A DNA stretch of 64,000 nucleotides from Brevibacillus porteri (GTDB lineage Bacteria; Bacillota; Bacilli; Brevibacillales; Brevibacillaceae). The stretch lies in assembly GCF_003013475.1 (NCBI RefSeq), contig NZ_PXZO01000038.1, positions 62,001 to 126,000 of the forward strand, in the 5' to 3' direction. This document shows, piece after piece, positions 35,106 through 42,571 of this stretch (its first letter is position 1; each line of letters starts with the position of its first letter). The notes under the pieces are model-generated. The model was not told where the DNA came from, did not search any database, and was given only the letters and a program-made list of their open reading frames with translations. The translations under genes were made by a program, and so were the position numbers.

Positions 35106-36794
35106 ATGAAAAAGTTGCGCGTTGTCATTTCAACAGTGGCTATGGCAGCACTAGTAACAGGCATGGTTCCATTTACGCAGACGAGTACAATTGCAGCGAA
35201 AAAAGCGTCGCCAAAGCCAATTGCCAAAGTCGCTCTTGTTCCCCTTGATGATCGTCCGGTCAATACGTATTTTCCTCAAATGTCAGCACGGGCAGGCGGG
35301 GTGGAGACGATTATGCCGGATGAAGACATGCTCGGTCACTTTATGACTCCGGGCGATGGGGAAGAAATTGGCGATTGGCTGATTAAACAAGCAAGCAAAG
35401 TAGACGGCTCAGTCATCTCTGTCAGCATGCTGGCATATGGCGGACTAGTTGCGTCCCGTACCGATCAACAGTCCTATGAAGATGCCCTATCGAATATCGA
35501 AGCCATTAAAAGACTGAGAGACAAAAATTCCAAAAAGCCGATCTACGTCTTCGATACGATTCAACGCTTGGCGGTGACGGCGACTGATCCCGAAACATTG
35601 AAGTACTATGAGCAAATCAGGGAATGGGCCATTTTATACGATGAAGTGCACAACCTCGGCATGACAGAAAAAAAGGATCGACTCGATCAGTTGGAAAGGG
35701 AGATTCCCGAGTCTGTGCTGGAAGATTACTTAAACGCCCGCGAGCGGAACCACAAGATTAACTCCTTGTTGATCGACTGGGTGGAAGATGGAACCATTGA
35801 TTATTTAGTGCTGGCTCAGGATGACGCTGCTCCCCATGGTCTTCACCGGGCAGAGCGGGAGACCTTGGTCAAAAAAGCAAAGGAGCTGGATGTAGAAGAT
35901 CGTGTAGCGATTTTCCCTGGAGCGGACGAAGTAGGAACCGTCTTGTTGAGCCGATTCTCCTTGAACGAAATGCGCATTCATCCAAAAGTAGCAGTCGAGT
36001 ATTCGGGTATAGATGGCAGTGAGTGGACGGCGCCGTTTGAAGACACGACCTTTGATGTAAATGTCGAGAAGCATATCATCGCAGCAGGCGGCAAGCCCGT
36101 TCGGGATGAAGACGATGCAGATATCGTATTAATGATCCATTCACCGAAGAAAAAAGGACAGAGCAACGCAGAGAGACGCGATGATCTGGATGAGTTCGTC
36201 GAAGAAATCAATGATCTTCTGGAAGAAGGAAAGCAGGTCGCAATTACAGACGTTACGATTACAAACAAAGCTGACCCTGAGCTGATTGAGCGACTACAAG
36301 AAGGAGTAAAGCTGCCGGAACTTTTCGCCTACACGGCATGGGGAACGGCGGGAAATAACATGGGAAGCGCGTTGGGACAGGCGTTGCAACGATCAGCCTT
36401 TTTGGAAAAAGGAAATCAGTTCGGTGTGCCCTTAACGGTGGATGCGGCAGAAACTCATATCAATCTGCTCTTGTCATCGTTTGTAAATGACCATCATTAC
36501 CGAAATGAAGTGATGGCAGAAGCACGTAACCTCGTAAAAGAGTTAAAGGGAAATGAGTGGAATCTCGGCGATGACTACGACGAAGTCAATGATTTTGTGA
36601 GGGATGAACTGACGCCACATGCGGAAGAATGGTACGAAAACTATTTTGCCAATCAATTGCTGGTTATCGGAAAGAGAGGCAAGAATACGTTTGAAGGCGA
36701 AATCGTCGAAGTAACGGATATAGTGATTAAGCTTCCTTGGGAGCGGTTGTTTGAAGTCTTTGTCGGGCCAGAAGTGAAGATTGAAAGGAAGTAA
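35106..36794 (+). CDS. Secreted DUF4127 protein
   Basis: A 562-residue protein with a signal peptide (KKLRVVISTVAMAALVTG...) and the DUF4127 hallmarks: VALVPLDDRPVNTYFP, FDTIQRLAVT, LVLAQDDAAPHGLHRAE, IFPGADEVGTVLLSRF and YTAWGTAGNNMGSALGQAL. The many invariant Asp, Asn and His residues suggest an enzyme, perhaps one acting on an extracellular carbohydrate, but the family is uncharacterised. AAAGGAG precedes the ATG, 30 nt after the oxidoreductase gene. As the last gene of the transport operon it may release or modify the substrate outside the cell. Confidence 0.88.
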   Translation: MKKLRVVISTVAMAALVTGMVPFTQTSTIAAKKASPKPIAKVALVPLDDRPVNTYFPQMSARAGGVETIMPDEDMLGHFMTPGDGEEIGDWLIKQASKVDGSVISVSMLAYGGLVASRTDQQSYEDALSNIEAIKRLRDKNSKKPIYVFDTIQRLAVTATDPETLKYYEQIREWAILYDEVHNLGMTEKKDRLDQLEREIPESVLEDYLNARERNHKINSLLIDWVEDGTIDYLVLAQDDAAPHGLHRAERETLVKKAKELDVEDRVAIFPGADEVGTVLLSRFSLNEMRIHPKVAVEYSGIDGSEWTAPFEDTTFDVNVEKHIIAAGGKPVRDEDDADIVLMIHSPKKKGQSNAERRDDLDEFVEEINDLLEEGKQVAITDVTITNKADPELIERLQEGVKLPELFAYTAWGTAGNNMGSALGQALQRSAFLEKGNQFGVPLTVDAAETHINLLLSSFVNDHHYRNEVMAEARNLVKELKGNEWNLGDDYDEVNDFVRDELTPHAEEWYENYFANQLLVIGKRGKNTFEGEIVEVTDIVIKLPWERLFEVFVGPEVKIERK

Positions 36795-36867
36795 GATGTA
36801 GAAGAAGACGGTCTATTTTTCGAATCTGCACATATCATGTCTCTATCGCTATAAGAAGGTGACGAGG

Positions 36868-37341
36868 ATGGAGACTCTACAATGGGTGTATGTGCAGTAT
36901 GACTTGGAAATGTATGTGCGGGTAGTGGTGAGCGCGATTCTCGGTTTGTTCATCGGATGGGATCGCTCGCACAGAAACAAGCCTGCCGGGCTGAAAACGT
37001 ACATGTATGTGTCCGTAGCCTGCACGCTCATCACACTCGTTTCTATTTACAGCACAAAGCTATACAGCGCGGCTGGCAACGGAACGATGATGGACCCGAT
37101 GCGCTTGGCGGCACAGATTGTCACAGGTCTTGGTTTTTTGGGAGCAGGCGTCATCTTGAAGGACGGCTTGAAAGTAAAAGGACTGACCTCCGCAGCCATG
37201 ATCTTTTTCGCTGGTGGGATTGGCATAGGGATCGGAGCCGGATTTTACGGCATTGTGATATTCTCGGTTATCGTCGCCTTTGTACTTGCGCGAATCAGTC
37301 AGCGTGTGGAAGATGTCCAGCACAAGCGGTTAGGAAAGTGA
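36868..37341 (+). CDS. MgtC/SapB-family membrane protein
   Basis: A 157-residue protein with about four helices and the MgtC signature: GWDRSHRNKPAGLKTYMYV, then AAQIVTGLGFLGAGVILKDG and GLTSAAMIFFAGGIGIGIGAG (broken after GIGIG; key Gly residues). MgtC proteins help growth under magnesium limitation or acid stress, and the Bacillus-type members are little studied. The ATG at 36868 follows AAGAAGGTG; the GTG at 36859 is in frame. A terminator follows. Confidence 0.85.
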   Translation: METLQWVYVQYDLEMYVRVVVSAILGLFIGWDRSHRNKPAGLKTYMYVSVACTLITLVSIYSTKLYSAAGNGTMMDPMRLAAQIVTGLGFLGAGVILKDGLKVKGLTSAAMIFFAGGIGIGIGAGFYGIVIFSVIVAFVLARISQRVEDVQHKRLGK

Positions 37342-37350
37342 TTCATGGAG

Positions 37351-37376
37351 AAGCGGTGCATTAGCATCGCTTTTTG
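37351..37376 (+). terminator. Terminator after MgtC-like gene
   Basis: The 9 bp stem AAGCGGTGC (37351-37359) / GCATCGCTT (37364-37372) is followed by TTTTG. Confidence 0.8.
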
Positions 37377-37441
37377 TTTATGCGAATTTCTAGTCTACGC
37401 TTCGGCCTACGCACCGCAAGGGGGTATTGACTGTCCGCTTC

Positions 37442-37527
37442 GGAAAAAATGGCGGGAGCGCTTCAAACGCAGAAGTTTCAAGGAGGTAGTCTATAAAGTG
37501 AAGCTGAAATTCCCCGCCATTTTTTCC
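37442..37527. repeat. Long inverted-repeat element
   Basis: Perfect 15 bp arms GGAAAAAATGGCGGG (37442-37456) and CCCGCCATTTTTTCC (37513-37527) enclose 56 nt. Just inside the right arm is an SD-like AAGGAGG (37480-37486) and a GTG-started 28-codon frame (37498-37584), which may be chance. Together with the adjacent ~200 bp repeat, it fills the 550 bp between the MgtC-like and aminopeptidase genes. A miniature mobile element is one possible reading. Confidence 0.6.
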
Positions 37528-37600
37528 TACGCTAGGGTGGGCTCCAGAGGCGCTTGGACTGGAAATTCGCTTCTTCCTACGTAGCTTTTTCGTAAAATCG

Positions 37601-37802
37601 TTGAAAGTGACTCTAAGATGACTTTTCCAACTGAATTGACTTTCAGAAGCTTTCCCTGCGTTAACTTGCAAAATGTTTTAAACGCACAAAATCATCCACA
37701 GCTGTACGAAAGCACTGTCACATGTTTGGAAGGAGACCGCCCGAACGAAGAGAGGATACAGGCGACTGGAAAACATGTGGCAGGGCTTCTCCCGACCACA
37801 AC
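37601..37802 (+). repeat. Dispersed ~200 bp repeat, copy B, with RNA-like secondary structure
   Basis: This is the second copy of the element at 9371-9573. It has the same order of blocks, a 13 bp closing stem CTGTCACATGTTT (37715-37727) / AAACATGTGGCAG (37771-37783), and the same inner CGCC/GGCG stem. The sequence between the stems is nearly identical in both copies (GAACGAAGAGAGGATACA). It ends about 90 nt upstream of the aminopeptidase start codon, so here it could be part of that gene's leader. Copy A has no such downstream gene on the same strand. Confidence 0.75.
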
Positions 37803-37893
37803 AGTGGAGATCACGATTTTTTCGATGATATTCCTCTGACAAACGCGCGTTATGCTGGAAGAGCAATCACAATCTGGAAAGGACGCGTGCGCG

Positions 37894-39006
37894 ATGAGAG
37901 ATGAAAGACTAGGAAAAATAGCAGACAACTTAATTTCGTACAGCTTGGATGTGCAAGCCAAACAGCATATTATGATCATGGTCGTGGATGAAGGGGAGCC
38001 GCTGGCCATGGAATTGGTGAAGCGGTTGTATGCGAAGGGAGCGTATCCCCACCTGCGCTTTGTCCGGCCAAAGGTCCAGCGGGAATGGTTGAAAGGAATA
38101 ACCGAAGAGCAGCTTGCCGAGACCGTTCAGTGGGAAAAGGACATGTGGTTTGGCATACAAGGCTATATCGGAATTCATGGCGAGACAAATGACAGTGAGA
38201 TGAAGGATGTTCCGCAGGAGAAGTACCGTCTGTACGCAGAAGCGTATGATTCCATTTTCCATCATGTCGACAATCAAATTACAGGACTGCGCATTAATTT
38301 CCCGACCTCGGCCCTTGCTCAAAAGGCCAACATGACGACAGAAGCGTTTGAGGATTTTTATTTCAACGTATGTGCACTCGATTATCGAAAGATGGCCGAA
38401 GCGTGCCAGCCGTTGTACGACCTCATGGACAAAACGGACAAGGTGCGCATCGTCGGACCAGGGACAGACCTGACGTTTTCGATCAAAGGGATTGGGACGC
38501 GGACAGCGGTAGGCAAACGCAACATACCCGATGGCGAAGTGTATACATCTCCCGTGCGTGACTCGATTCACGGGACGATCAGCTACAATACGCCCAGCAG
38601 TTTCAAAGGTACGACGTTTGAAAACATCCGGTTTACTTTTCGGGAAGGAAAGATTGTCGAGGCGTATGCTAACCATGCGGACAAGCTAACGGAAATATTG
38701 GACACGGATGAAGGTGCACGCTACATCGGTGAATTCGCCATTGCGTTTAACCCGTACATTTTGCACCCGATGGGCGATACTTTGTTTGATGAAAAAATCG
38801 CTGGCAGCTTCCATCTCACACCGGGCCGTGCCTATGATCAGGCGGATAATGGCAACCGCAGCGCGATTCACTGGGACCTGATCTGCATTCAGCGTCCGGA
38901 ATACGGTGGCGGCGAAATATGGTTTGACGATGTGCTGATTCGAAAAGACGGAAGGTTTGTGCATGAGGCTCTGCTGGGGCTGAATCCGGAGCAATTGATT
39001 CTGTAG
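37894..39006 (+). CDS. M29-family metallo-aminopeptidase (AmpS / aminopeptidase T type)
   Basis: A 370-residue cytosolic aminopeptidase, matching the usual ~370-410 length of M29. The family features present are LADNLISYSLDVQ at the N-terminus, VRIVGPGTDLTFSIKG, a GEVYTSP metal-ligand segment, EFAIAFNP and SAIHWDLIC with metal-binding His and Asp. It removes N-terminal residues from peptides using cobalt, zinc or magnesium. The ATG at 37894 has AAAGGA about 10 nt upstream; the frame opens earlier at 37852 without an SD. A terminator follows directly. Confidence 0.9.
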   Translation: MRDERLGKIADNLISYSLDVQAKQHIMIMVVDEGEPLAMELVKRLYAKGAYPHLRFVRPKVQREWLKGITEEQLAETVQWEKDMWFGIQGYIGIHGETNDSEMKDVPQEKYRLYAEAYDSIFHHVDNQITGLRINFPTSALAQKANMTTEAFEDFYFNVCALDYRKMAEACQPLYDLMDKTDKVRIVGPGTDLTFSIKGIGTRTAVGKRNIPDGEVYTSPVRDSIHGTISYNTPSSFKGTTFENIRFTFREGKIVEAYANHADKLTEILDTDEGARYIGEFAIAFNPYILHPMGDTLFDEKIAGSFHLTPGRAYDQADNGNRSAIHWDLICIQRPEYGGGEIWFDDVLIRKDGRFVHEALLGLNPEQLIL

Positions 39007-39007
39007 G

Positions 39008-39034
39008 GGAGGGCGATAATGCCCTCCTTTTTTA
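39008..39034. terminator. Terminator between aminopeptidase and YdcZ-like gene
   Basis: The 7 bp stem GGAGGGC / GCCCTCC (39008-39027) is followed by TTTTTTT on the plus strand. It lies directly at the 3' end of the convergent gene. Confidence 0.85.
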
Positions 39035-39460
39035 TTTGAATTTGAAAACTACTACGCCTGCGATCATGATGCCGATTCCGATGATCTTGTTCAAGGTGAT
39101 CGGAACCTTTTGTACGCCGAACAGGCCGAGAGAATCAATGAGGAGAGCGACGAGCAATTGGGAGATGAGCAGAACCGATACAGCATAGGCAGGGCCGATG
39201 GCCGTAATGCCTTTCATCACACTAAAGACGATGAGCGCTCCGAAAACGCCTCCAAGCAAATACACCTTGTTAACTTCCCCAATGCTTTTCCAATCGCCAT
39301 CACGAACGTAGAGAAAGATTGCGAATGATACAAGAAAGCCTACGGCGTGAACAATCGCATTGGTTTGCCACAGTCCGAGCTTTGTACTGGCTTGCGCATT
39401 GAACACGCTTTGCAGACATATAAAAACGCCAGCGAGTAACGAAAAGAGAATGCCTTGCAC
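39032..39460 (-). CDS. DMT-superfamily half-size transporter (DUF606 / YdcZ type)
   Basis: A 142-residue protein with five hydrophobic helices: GILFSLLAGVFICLQSVFNA, TNAIVHAVGFLVSFAIFLYV, VYLLGGVFGALIVFSVM, AIGPAYAVSVLLISQLLVALLI and IIGIGIMIAGVVVF. The YdcZ/DUF606 family forms small dimeric exporters of unknown substrates. The start is a GTG at 39460 after TAGGAGG. It lies 23 nt downstream of the Crp/Fnr regulator gene on the same strand, so it is likely in its operon. Confidence 0.87.
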   Translation of the reverse strand: MQGILFSLLAGVFICLQSVFNAQASTKLGLWQTNAIVHAVGFLVSFAIFLYVRDGDWKSIGEVNKVYLLGGVFGALIVFSVMKGITAIGPAYAVSVLLISQLLVALLIDSLGLFGVQKVPITLNKIIGIGIMIAGVVVFKFK

Positions 39461-39483
39461 AATATGACCTCCTATATGGTTGA

Positions 39484-40182
39484 TTACTCATAGATGTTTC
39501 CGCTCGCAAGCTCACTGATTTTTTCTCGATCCTTGATAATCAGTGCGCCTTTTTTGCGTTCGATCACGGAAGCTGCGCAAAGATTGCGGATGACCCGGTT
39601 TAGATGTCGGTAGCTGGTACCCAACAGCTCGGCTACCTCCGTCAGCTTCGCCGTCTTTAGCTCCTCGGAAGCAGTCGACCCTGTGTCGCTGGACAGCGTA
39701 GAGAGCATATAGCTGGCAAAGCGATTTTCAACGGGATACAACAGGTTCAGGCTGGTTGAGTTCGATGATGTATGCAGCTTGTGACTGATTTTATGCAGAA
39801 TGAATTGCAAAAAAGGCGGGTGGTTCTGGTAGTTTTCCTGCAAAACTTTAAAAGGGAGACTGACCACGAGACTGCGATGGACAAACTCAACGGTATTGCG
39901 GACCTCGCATTGTGTGACATACTCGACATCTCCAATAATCGCGAGTGGATTGTTAAAGCGCAGCAACAAAGATTTTCCGTTAGGAAGCGTCGTGAAAATT
40001 TTGATTTTTCCCTTCAGAATGAAGTACATGTGGTGAAGCTGATCGCCCTTCGAACAGAGGATGTCACCCTTCTCAGCCTGATACAGGCGCATTTCATGGA
40101 GGGTAATGGCATCAAAAATATCGGGCAAGGGACTATTTTGCACCAGCGTATGCAAAAGGGTGCGGTCGTGAAGTTCTTTCAT
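39484..40182 (-). CDS. Crp/Fnr-family transcriptional regulator (YeiL-like)
   Basis: A 232-residue regulator. The N-terminal cyclic-nucleotide-binding-like beta barrel (residues ~20-130) has YFILKGKIKIF and LLRFNNPLAIIGDVE. The C-terminal winged helix has LTEVAELLGTSYRHLNRVIRNL. No N-terminal cysteine cluster is present, so it is not a classical FNR oxygen sensor. GGAGG precedes the ATG. A 22 bp perfect palindrome lies 70 bp upstream and may be its operator. Confidence 0.88.
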   Translation of the reverse strand: MKELHDRTLLHTLVQNSPLPDIFDAITLHEMRLYQAEKGDILCSKGDQLHHMYFILKGKIKIFTTLPNGKSLLLRFNNPLAIIGDVEYVTQCEVRNTVEFVHRSLVVSLPFKVLQENYQNHPPFLQFILHKISHKLHTSSNSTSLNLLYPVENRFASYMLSTLSSDTGSTASEELKTAKLTEVAELLGTSYRHLNRVIRNLCAASVIERKKGALIIKDREKISELASGNIYE

Positions 40183-40251
40183 GTATCAAGCCTCCTGCTT
40201 GTTTGCTTGCAGGCTATACCCCCCTTTAGTAAAAGGTATTTACGCGCGAAA

Positions 40252-40273
40252 AAAAAGGACATATGTCCTTTTT
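40252..40273. promoter_or_regulatory. 22 bp perfect palindrome between crp-like and dehydrogenase genes
   Basis: AAAAAGGACATATG continues into TCCTTTTT to give a perfect 22 bp palindrome without a loop, so it suits a dimeric protein better than an RNA hairpin. It lies in the divergent region between the Crp/Fnr regulator and the hydroxyacid dehydrogenase. It does not match the standard TGTGA-N6-TCACA Crp box. Confidence 0.5.
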
Positions 40274-40374
40274 CCCATTTAAACACAGAAGACGCGTAGC
40301 AGGAATATTCGGATAGATTCGAGAAGTACAATTGTCGAGATAATAGGAAAGAGAGAAACGAAGGAGTGGTTCAC

Positions 40375-41259
40375 ATGACTTTGCCTGTAAGTGAAAGCAT
40401 TATTGGATTTGTAGGAACGGGTGTCATGGGGAAAAGCATGGCAACCCATTTTGTGCAAGCAGGATATACAGTACTGGTGTACACGCGTACAAAGGAAAAA
40501 GCGGCAGATTTGCTGGCAGCCGGTGCGATCTGGAAGGAACAGGTCAGTGAGCTGGCAAAAGAGGCAAACGTCATCATCACAATGGTCGGCTACCCATCTG
40601 ATGTCGAGGAAGTGTATCTCGGCGTGGACGGAATTGTGGCAAATGCGAAGCCAGGCACTTATTTGATCGATATGACGACATCGAAGCCGTCGCTGGCGAA
40701 ACATATTTATGAGGAAGCCAAAAAACACGAGCTGTATTCCCTGGATGCGCCTGTCTCTGGTGGAGATGTGGGGGCACGGGAAGCGCGACTGACTATCATG
40801 GTTGGCGGCGATCAGGAAGTATTTGATGCGATGGAGCCTGTGTTTACGATCATGGGGACAAACGTCGTCTTGCAGGGCGGACCAGGTGCAGGTCAGCATA
40901 CGAAAATGTGCAACCAAATTTGTATTGCCACGAACATGATCGGTGTGTGTGAAGCGATCGCGTATGCGAAAAAAGCAGGTCTGGACCCGGAGAAAGTGCT
41001 GACGAGCATTGGAGCGGGTGCCGCAGGTAGCTGGTCGCTGTCGAATCTGGCACCACGCATGATCGCGGGCAACTTCGCACCTGGCTTTTACGTCAAACAT
41101 TTTATCAAGGACATGGGCATTGCATTGGAAGCAGCGGAGGAAATGGGGCTGATGACGCCAGGACTCGCGCTCTCCAAATCGCTCTATGAAGAACTGGCAG
41201 CAAACGGCGAGGCAGATAGCGGCACGCAAGCTTTGATCAAATGGTTTGAAGGCAAGTAA
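40375..41259 (+). CDS. Beta-hydroxyacid dehydrogenase (3-hydroxyisobutyrate / tartronate semialdehyde reductase family)
   Basis: A 294-residue NAD(P)-dependent oxidoreductase. The N-terminal signature is IGFVGTGVMGKSMATHFVQAG (split here at G; GxGxxG), followed by the substrate-binding DAPVSGGDVGAREA, and the catalytic Lys in KMCNQICIA. The ending YVKHFIKDMGIALEAAE is typical. It probably interconverts a hydroxyacid and its semialdehyde; the exact substrate is not predictable. AAGGAG lies 8 nt before the ATG at 40375. A bidirectional terminator follows. Confidence 0.9.
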   Translation: MTLPVSESIIGFVGTGVMGKSMATHFVQAGYTVLVYTRTKEKAADLLAAGAIWKEQVSELAKEANVIITMVGYPSDVEEVYLGVDGIVANAKPGTYLIDMTTSKPSLAKHIYEEAKKHELYSLDAPVSGGDVGAREARLTIMVGGDQEVFDAMEPVFTIMGTNVVLQGGPGAGQHTKMCNQICIATNMIGVCEAIAYAKKAGLDPEKVLTSIGAGAAGSWSLSNLAPRMIAGNFAPGFYVKHFIKDMGIALEAAEEMGLMTPGLALSKSLYEELAANGEADSGTQALIKWFEGK

Positions 41260-41265
41260 AGGAAA

Positions 41266-41296
41266 AAGGAGCCCTATTCATGAGGGCTCCTTCTCT
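41266..41296. terminator. Bidirectional terminator
   Basis: Perfect 10 bp arms AAGGAGCCCT (41266-41275) and AGGGCTCCTT (41283-41292) lie between the convergent dehydrogenase and AI-2E-family genes and include the stop codon of the latter. The T-tract is best on the minus strand. Confidence 0.8.
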
Positions 41297-42369
41297 ATGG
41301 TGTTCATCCGTTGGTTGACTTGTACATCTCGTACATCTTTTGGAACGGATTTATTTTTGGACGAGGGTTGTTCCATTTTCTTCACTTCTAAGATGTCCAG
41401 CAAGAAAACAAAGGACGGAATCCCGACAATCAGCCCCCATACGCCAAAGAAATGCTCGGAAAAGATCAGGACGACAAACGTGTAGAAAATCGGCAAGTGA
41501 GTCTTCGTTGCCATCAAGCGAGGGTTCAACACATATGCCTCAAGCGCATGAATCAACATGATGAAAACGAGCAAATAAATAACGGTTGCGATACCACCGA
41601 CGCTAAAAGCGATGGCACTGAGCGGAATCAATGAAATGGCGACACCTGCAACCGGAATGAGCCCCAGTATGAAGACCATGATCGCGAGTCCCAATAGATT
41701 CGGAAAGCCCATGATCCATAGACCGATAACGGTGAAGGTCGTATTGAATAAGGCAATCAACAGCTGTGTTTCGATTACTTTACCAAAGGTCAGGATGAAT
41801 TTTTGGCTGAAGTAGGCGATTTCGTTGTACAGCCAGGATAATTTGCTCGTGCGAAATTGAGCGGTAAACGTAACGACATTGTCTTTGCCGAGCAGGAAAA
41901 ACAGACTCAGAATAATCGCCAGAAAGACATTGAACCCAACGTTTCTGACCACTGCGAGAAAATCAAGGCTGCCTTGAACGATGCCCTTCATATCTAGCTT
42001 CCCAACAACAGACATAAGATAAGGGGCAAACTCATTGTGCTGATTTTGGCGGTACACTTGCTCGATGACATGGAACAATTGTCCGGTTTGATGAATAAGC
42101 GCCGGAATGGCTTTCATCCCACCCACTACGAGAAAGAACGTCAGCAACATATAGAGGAAAATAAGAATCAGCTTGGGATGGATCGGCACGACTTTGTGTG
42201 TGAGACGTGTAAGATATTGATGCAGCCGATTCATTAAATAGGTAACTAAAAAGGTAAGCAAAACCATGTTCAGCATACTTCCCAAGGAGTAAAGCAACAA
42301 ACAAAACAACGCCAAAATCCCAAATCGTCTTACATCCGGCTTTTGCAAGGCGGCAGCAAAGAAATTCAT
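41278..42369 (-). CDS. AI-2E family transporter (YtvI/PerM type)
   Basis: A 363-residue polytopic protein with about eight helices. Typical elements are NMVLLTFLVTYLMNRL, the soluble segment with LFHVIEQVYRQN, VIETQLLIALFNTTFTVIGLW and LGLIPVAGVAISLIPL, ending with FGVWGLIVGIPSFVF. The family includes TqsA (signal export) and sodium/proton antiporters, so the name does not prove AI-2 transport. The ATG at 42369 follows AAAGGATG; the longer frame to 42444 lacks an SD. Confidence 0.88.
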   Translation of the reverse strand: MNFFAAALQKPDVRRFGILALFCLLLYSLGSMLNMVLLTFLVTYLMNRLHQYLTRLTHKVVPIHPKLILIFLYMLLTFFLVVGGMKAIPALIHQTGQLFHVIEQVYRQNQHNEFAPYLMSVVGKLDMKGIVQGSLDFLAVVRNVGFNVFLAIILSLFFLLGKDNVVTFTAQFRTSKLSWLYNEIAYFSQKFILTFGKVIETQLLIALFNTTFTVIGLWIMGFPNLLGLAIMVFILGLIPVAGVAISLIPLSAIAFSVGGIATVIYLLVFIMLIHALEAYVLNPRLMATKTHLPIFYTFVVLIFSEHFFGVWGLIVGIPSFVFLLDILEVKKMEQPSSKNKSVPKDVRDVQVNQRMNTIEKEPS

Positions 42370-42571
42370 GGGAACATCCTTTCCAAGTGCTGTTATAAGC
42401 ACTCCCATCCGTATACGATGATTATACTGCGTCGGTGTGAACAATTATAGCACGCTTAAAAGCGAGTGGAGGGAAAGAAAAGGTTCCAGTTGTTTGAAAA
42501 AGGGCAACGAAACTATTTCACCCTACGAAGCGTCAAAGGGAGGGAATGTTTGCCAAGGGGGCCTATCACGT

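Noticed and set aside
37618-37839. 73-codon frame over repeat copy B
   Set aside because: The encoded sequence is not shared with copy A in the same frame and no SD is present, so it is probably chance.
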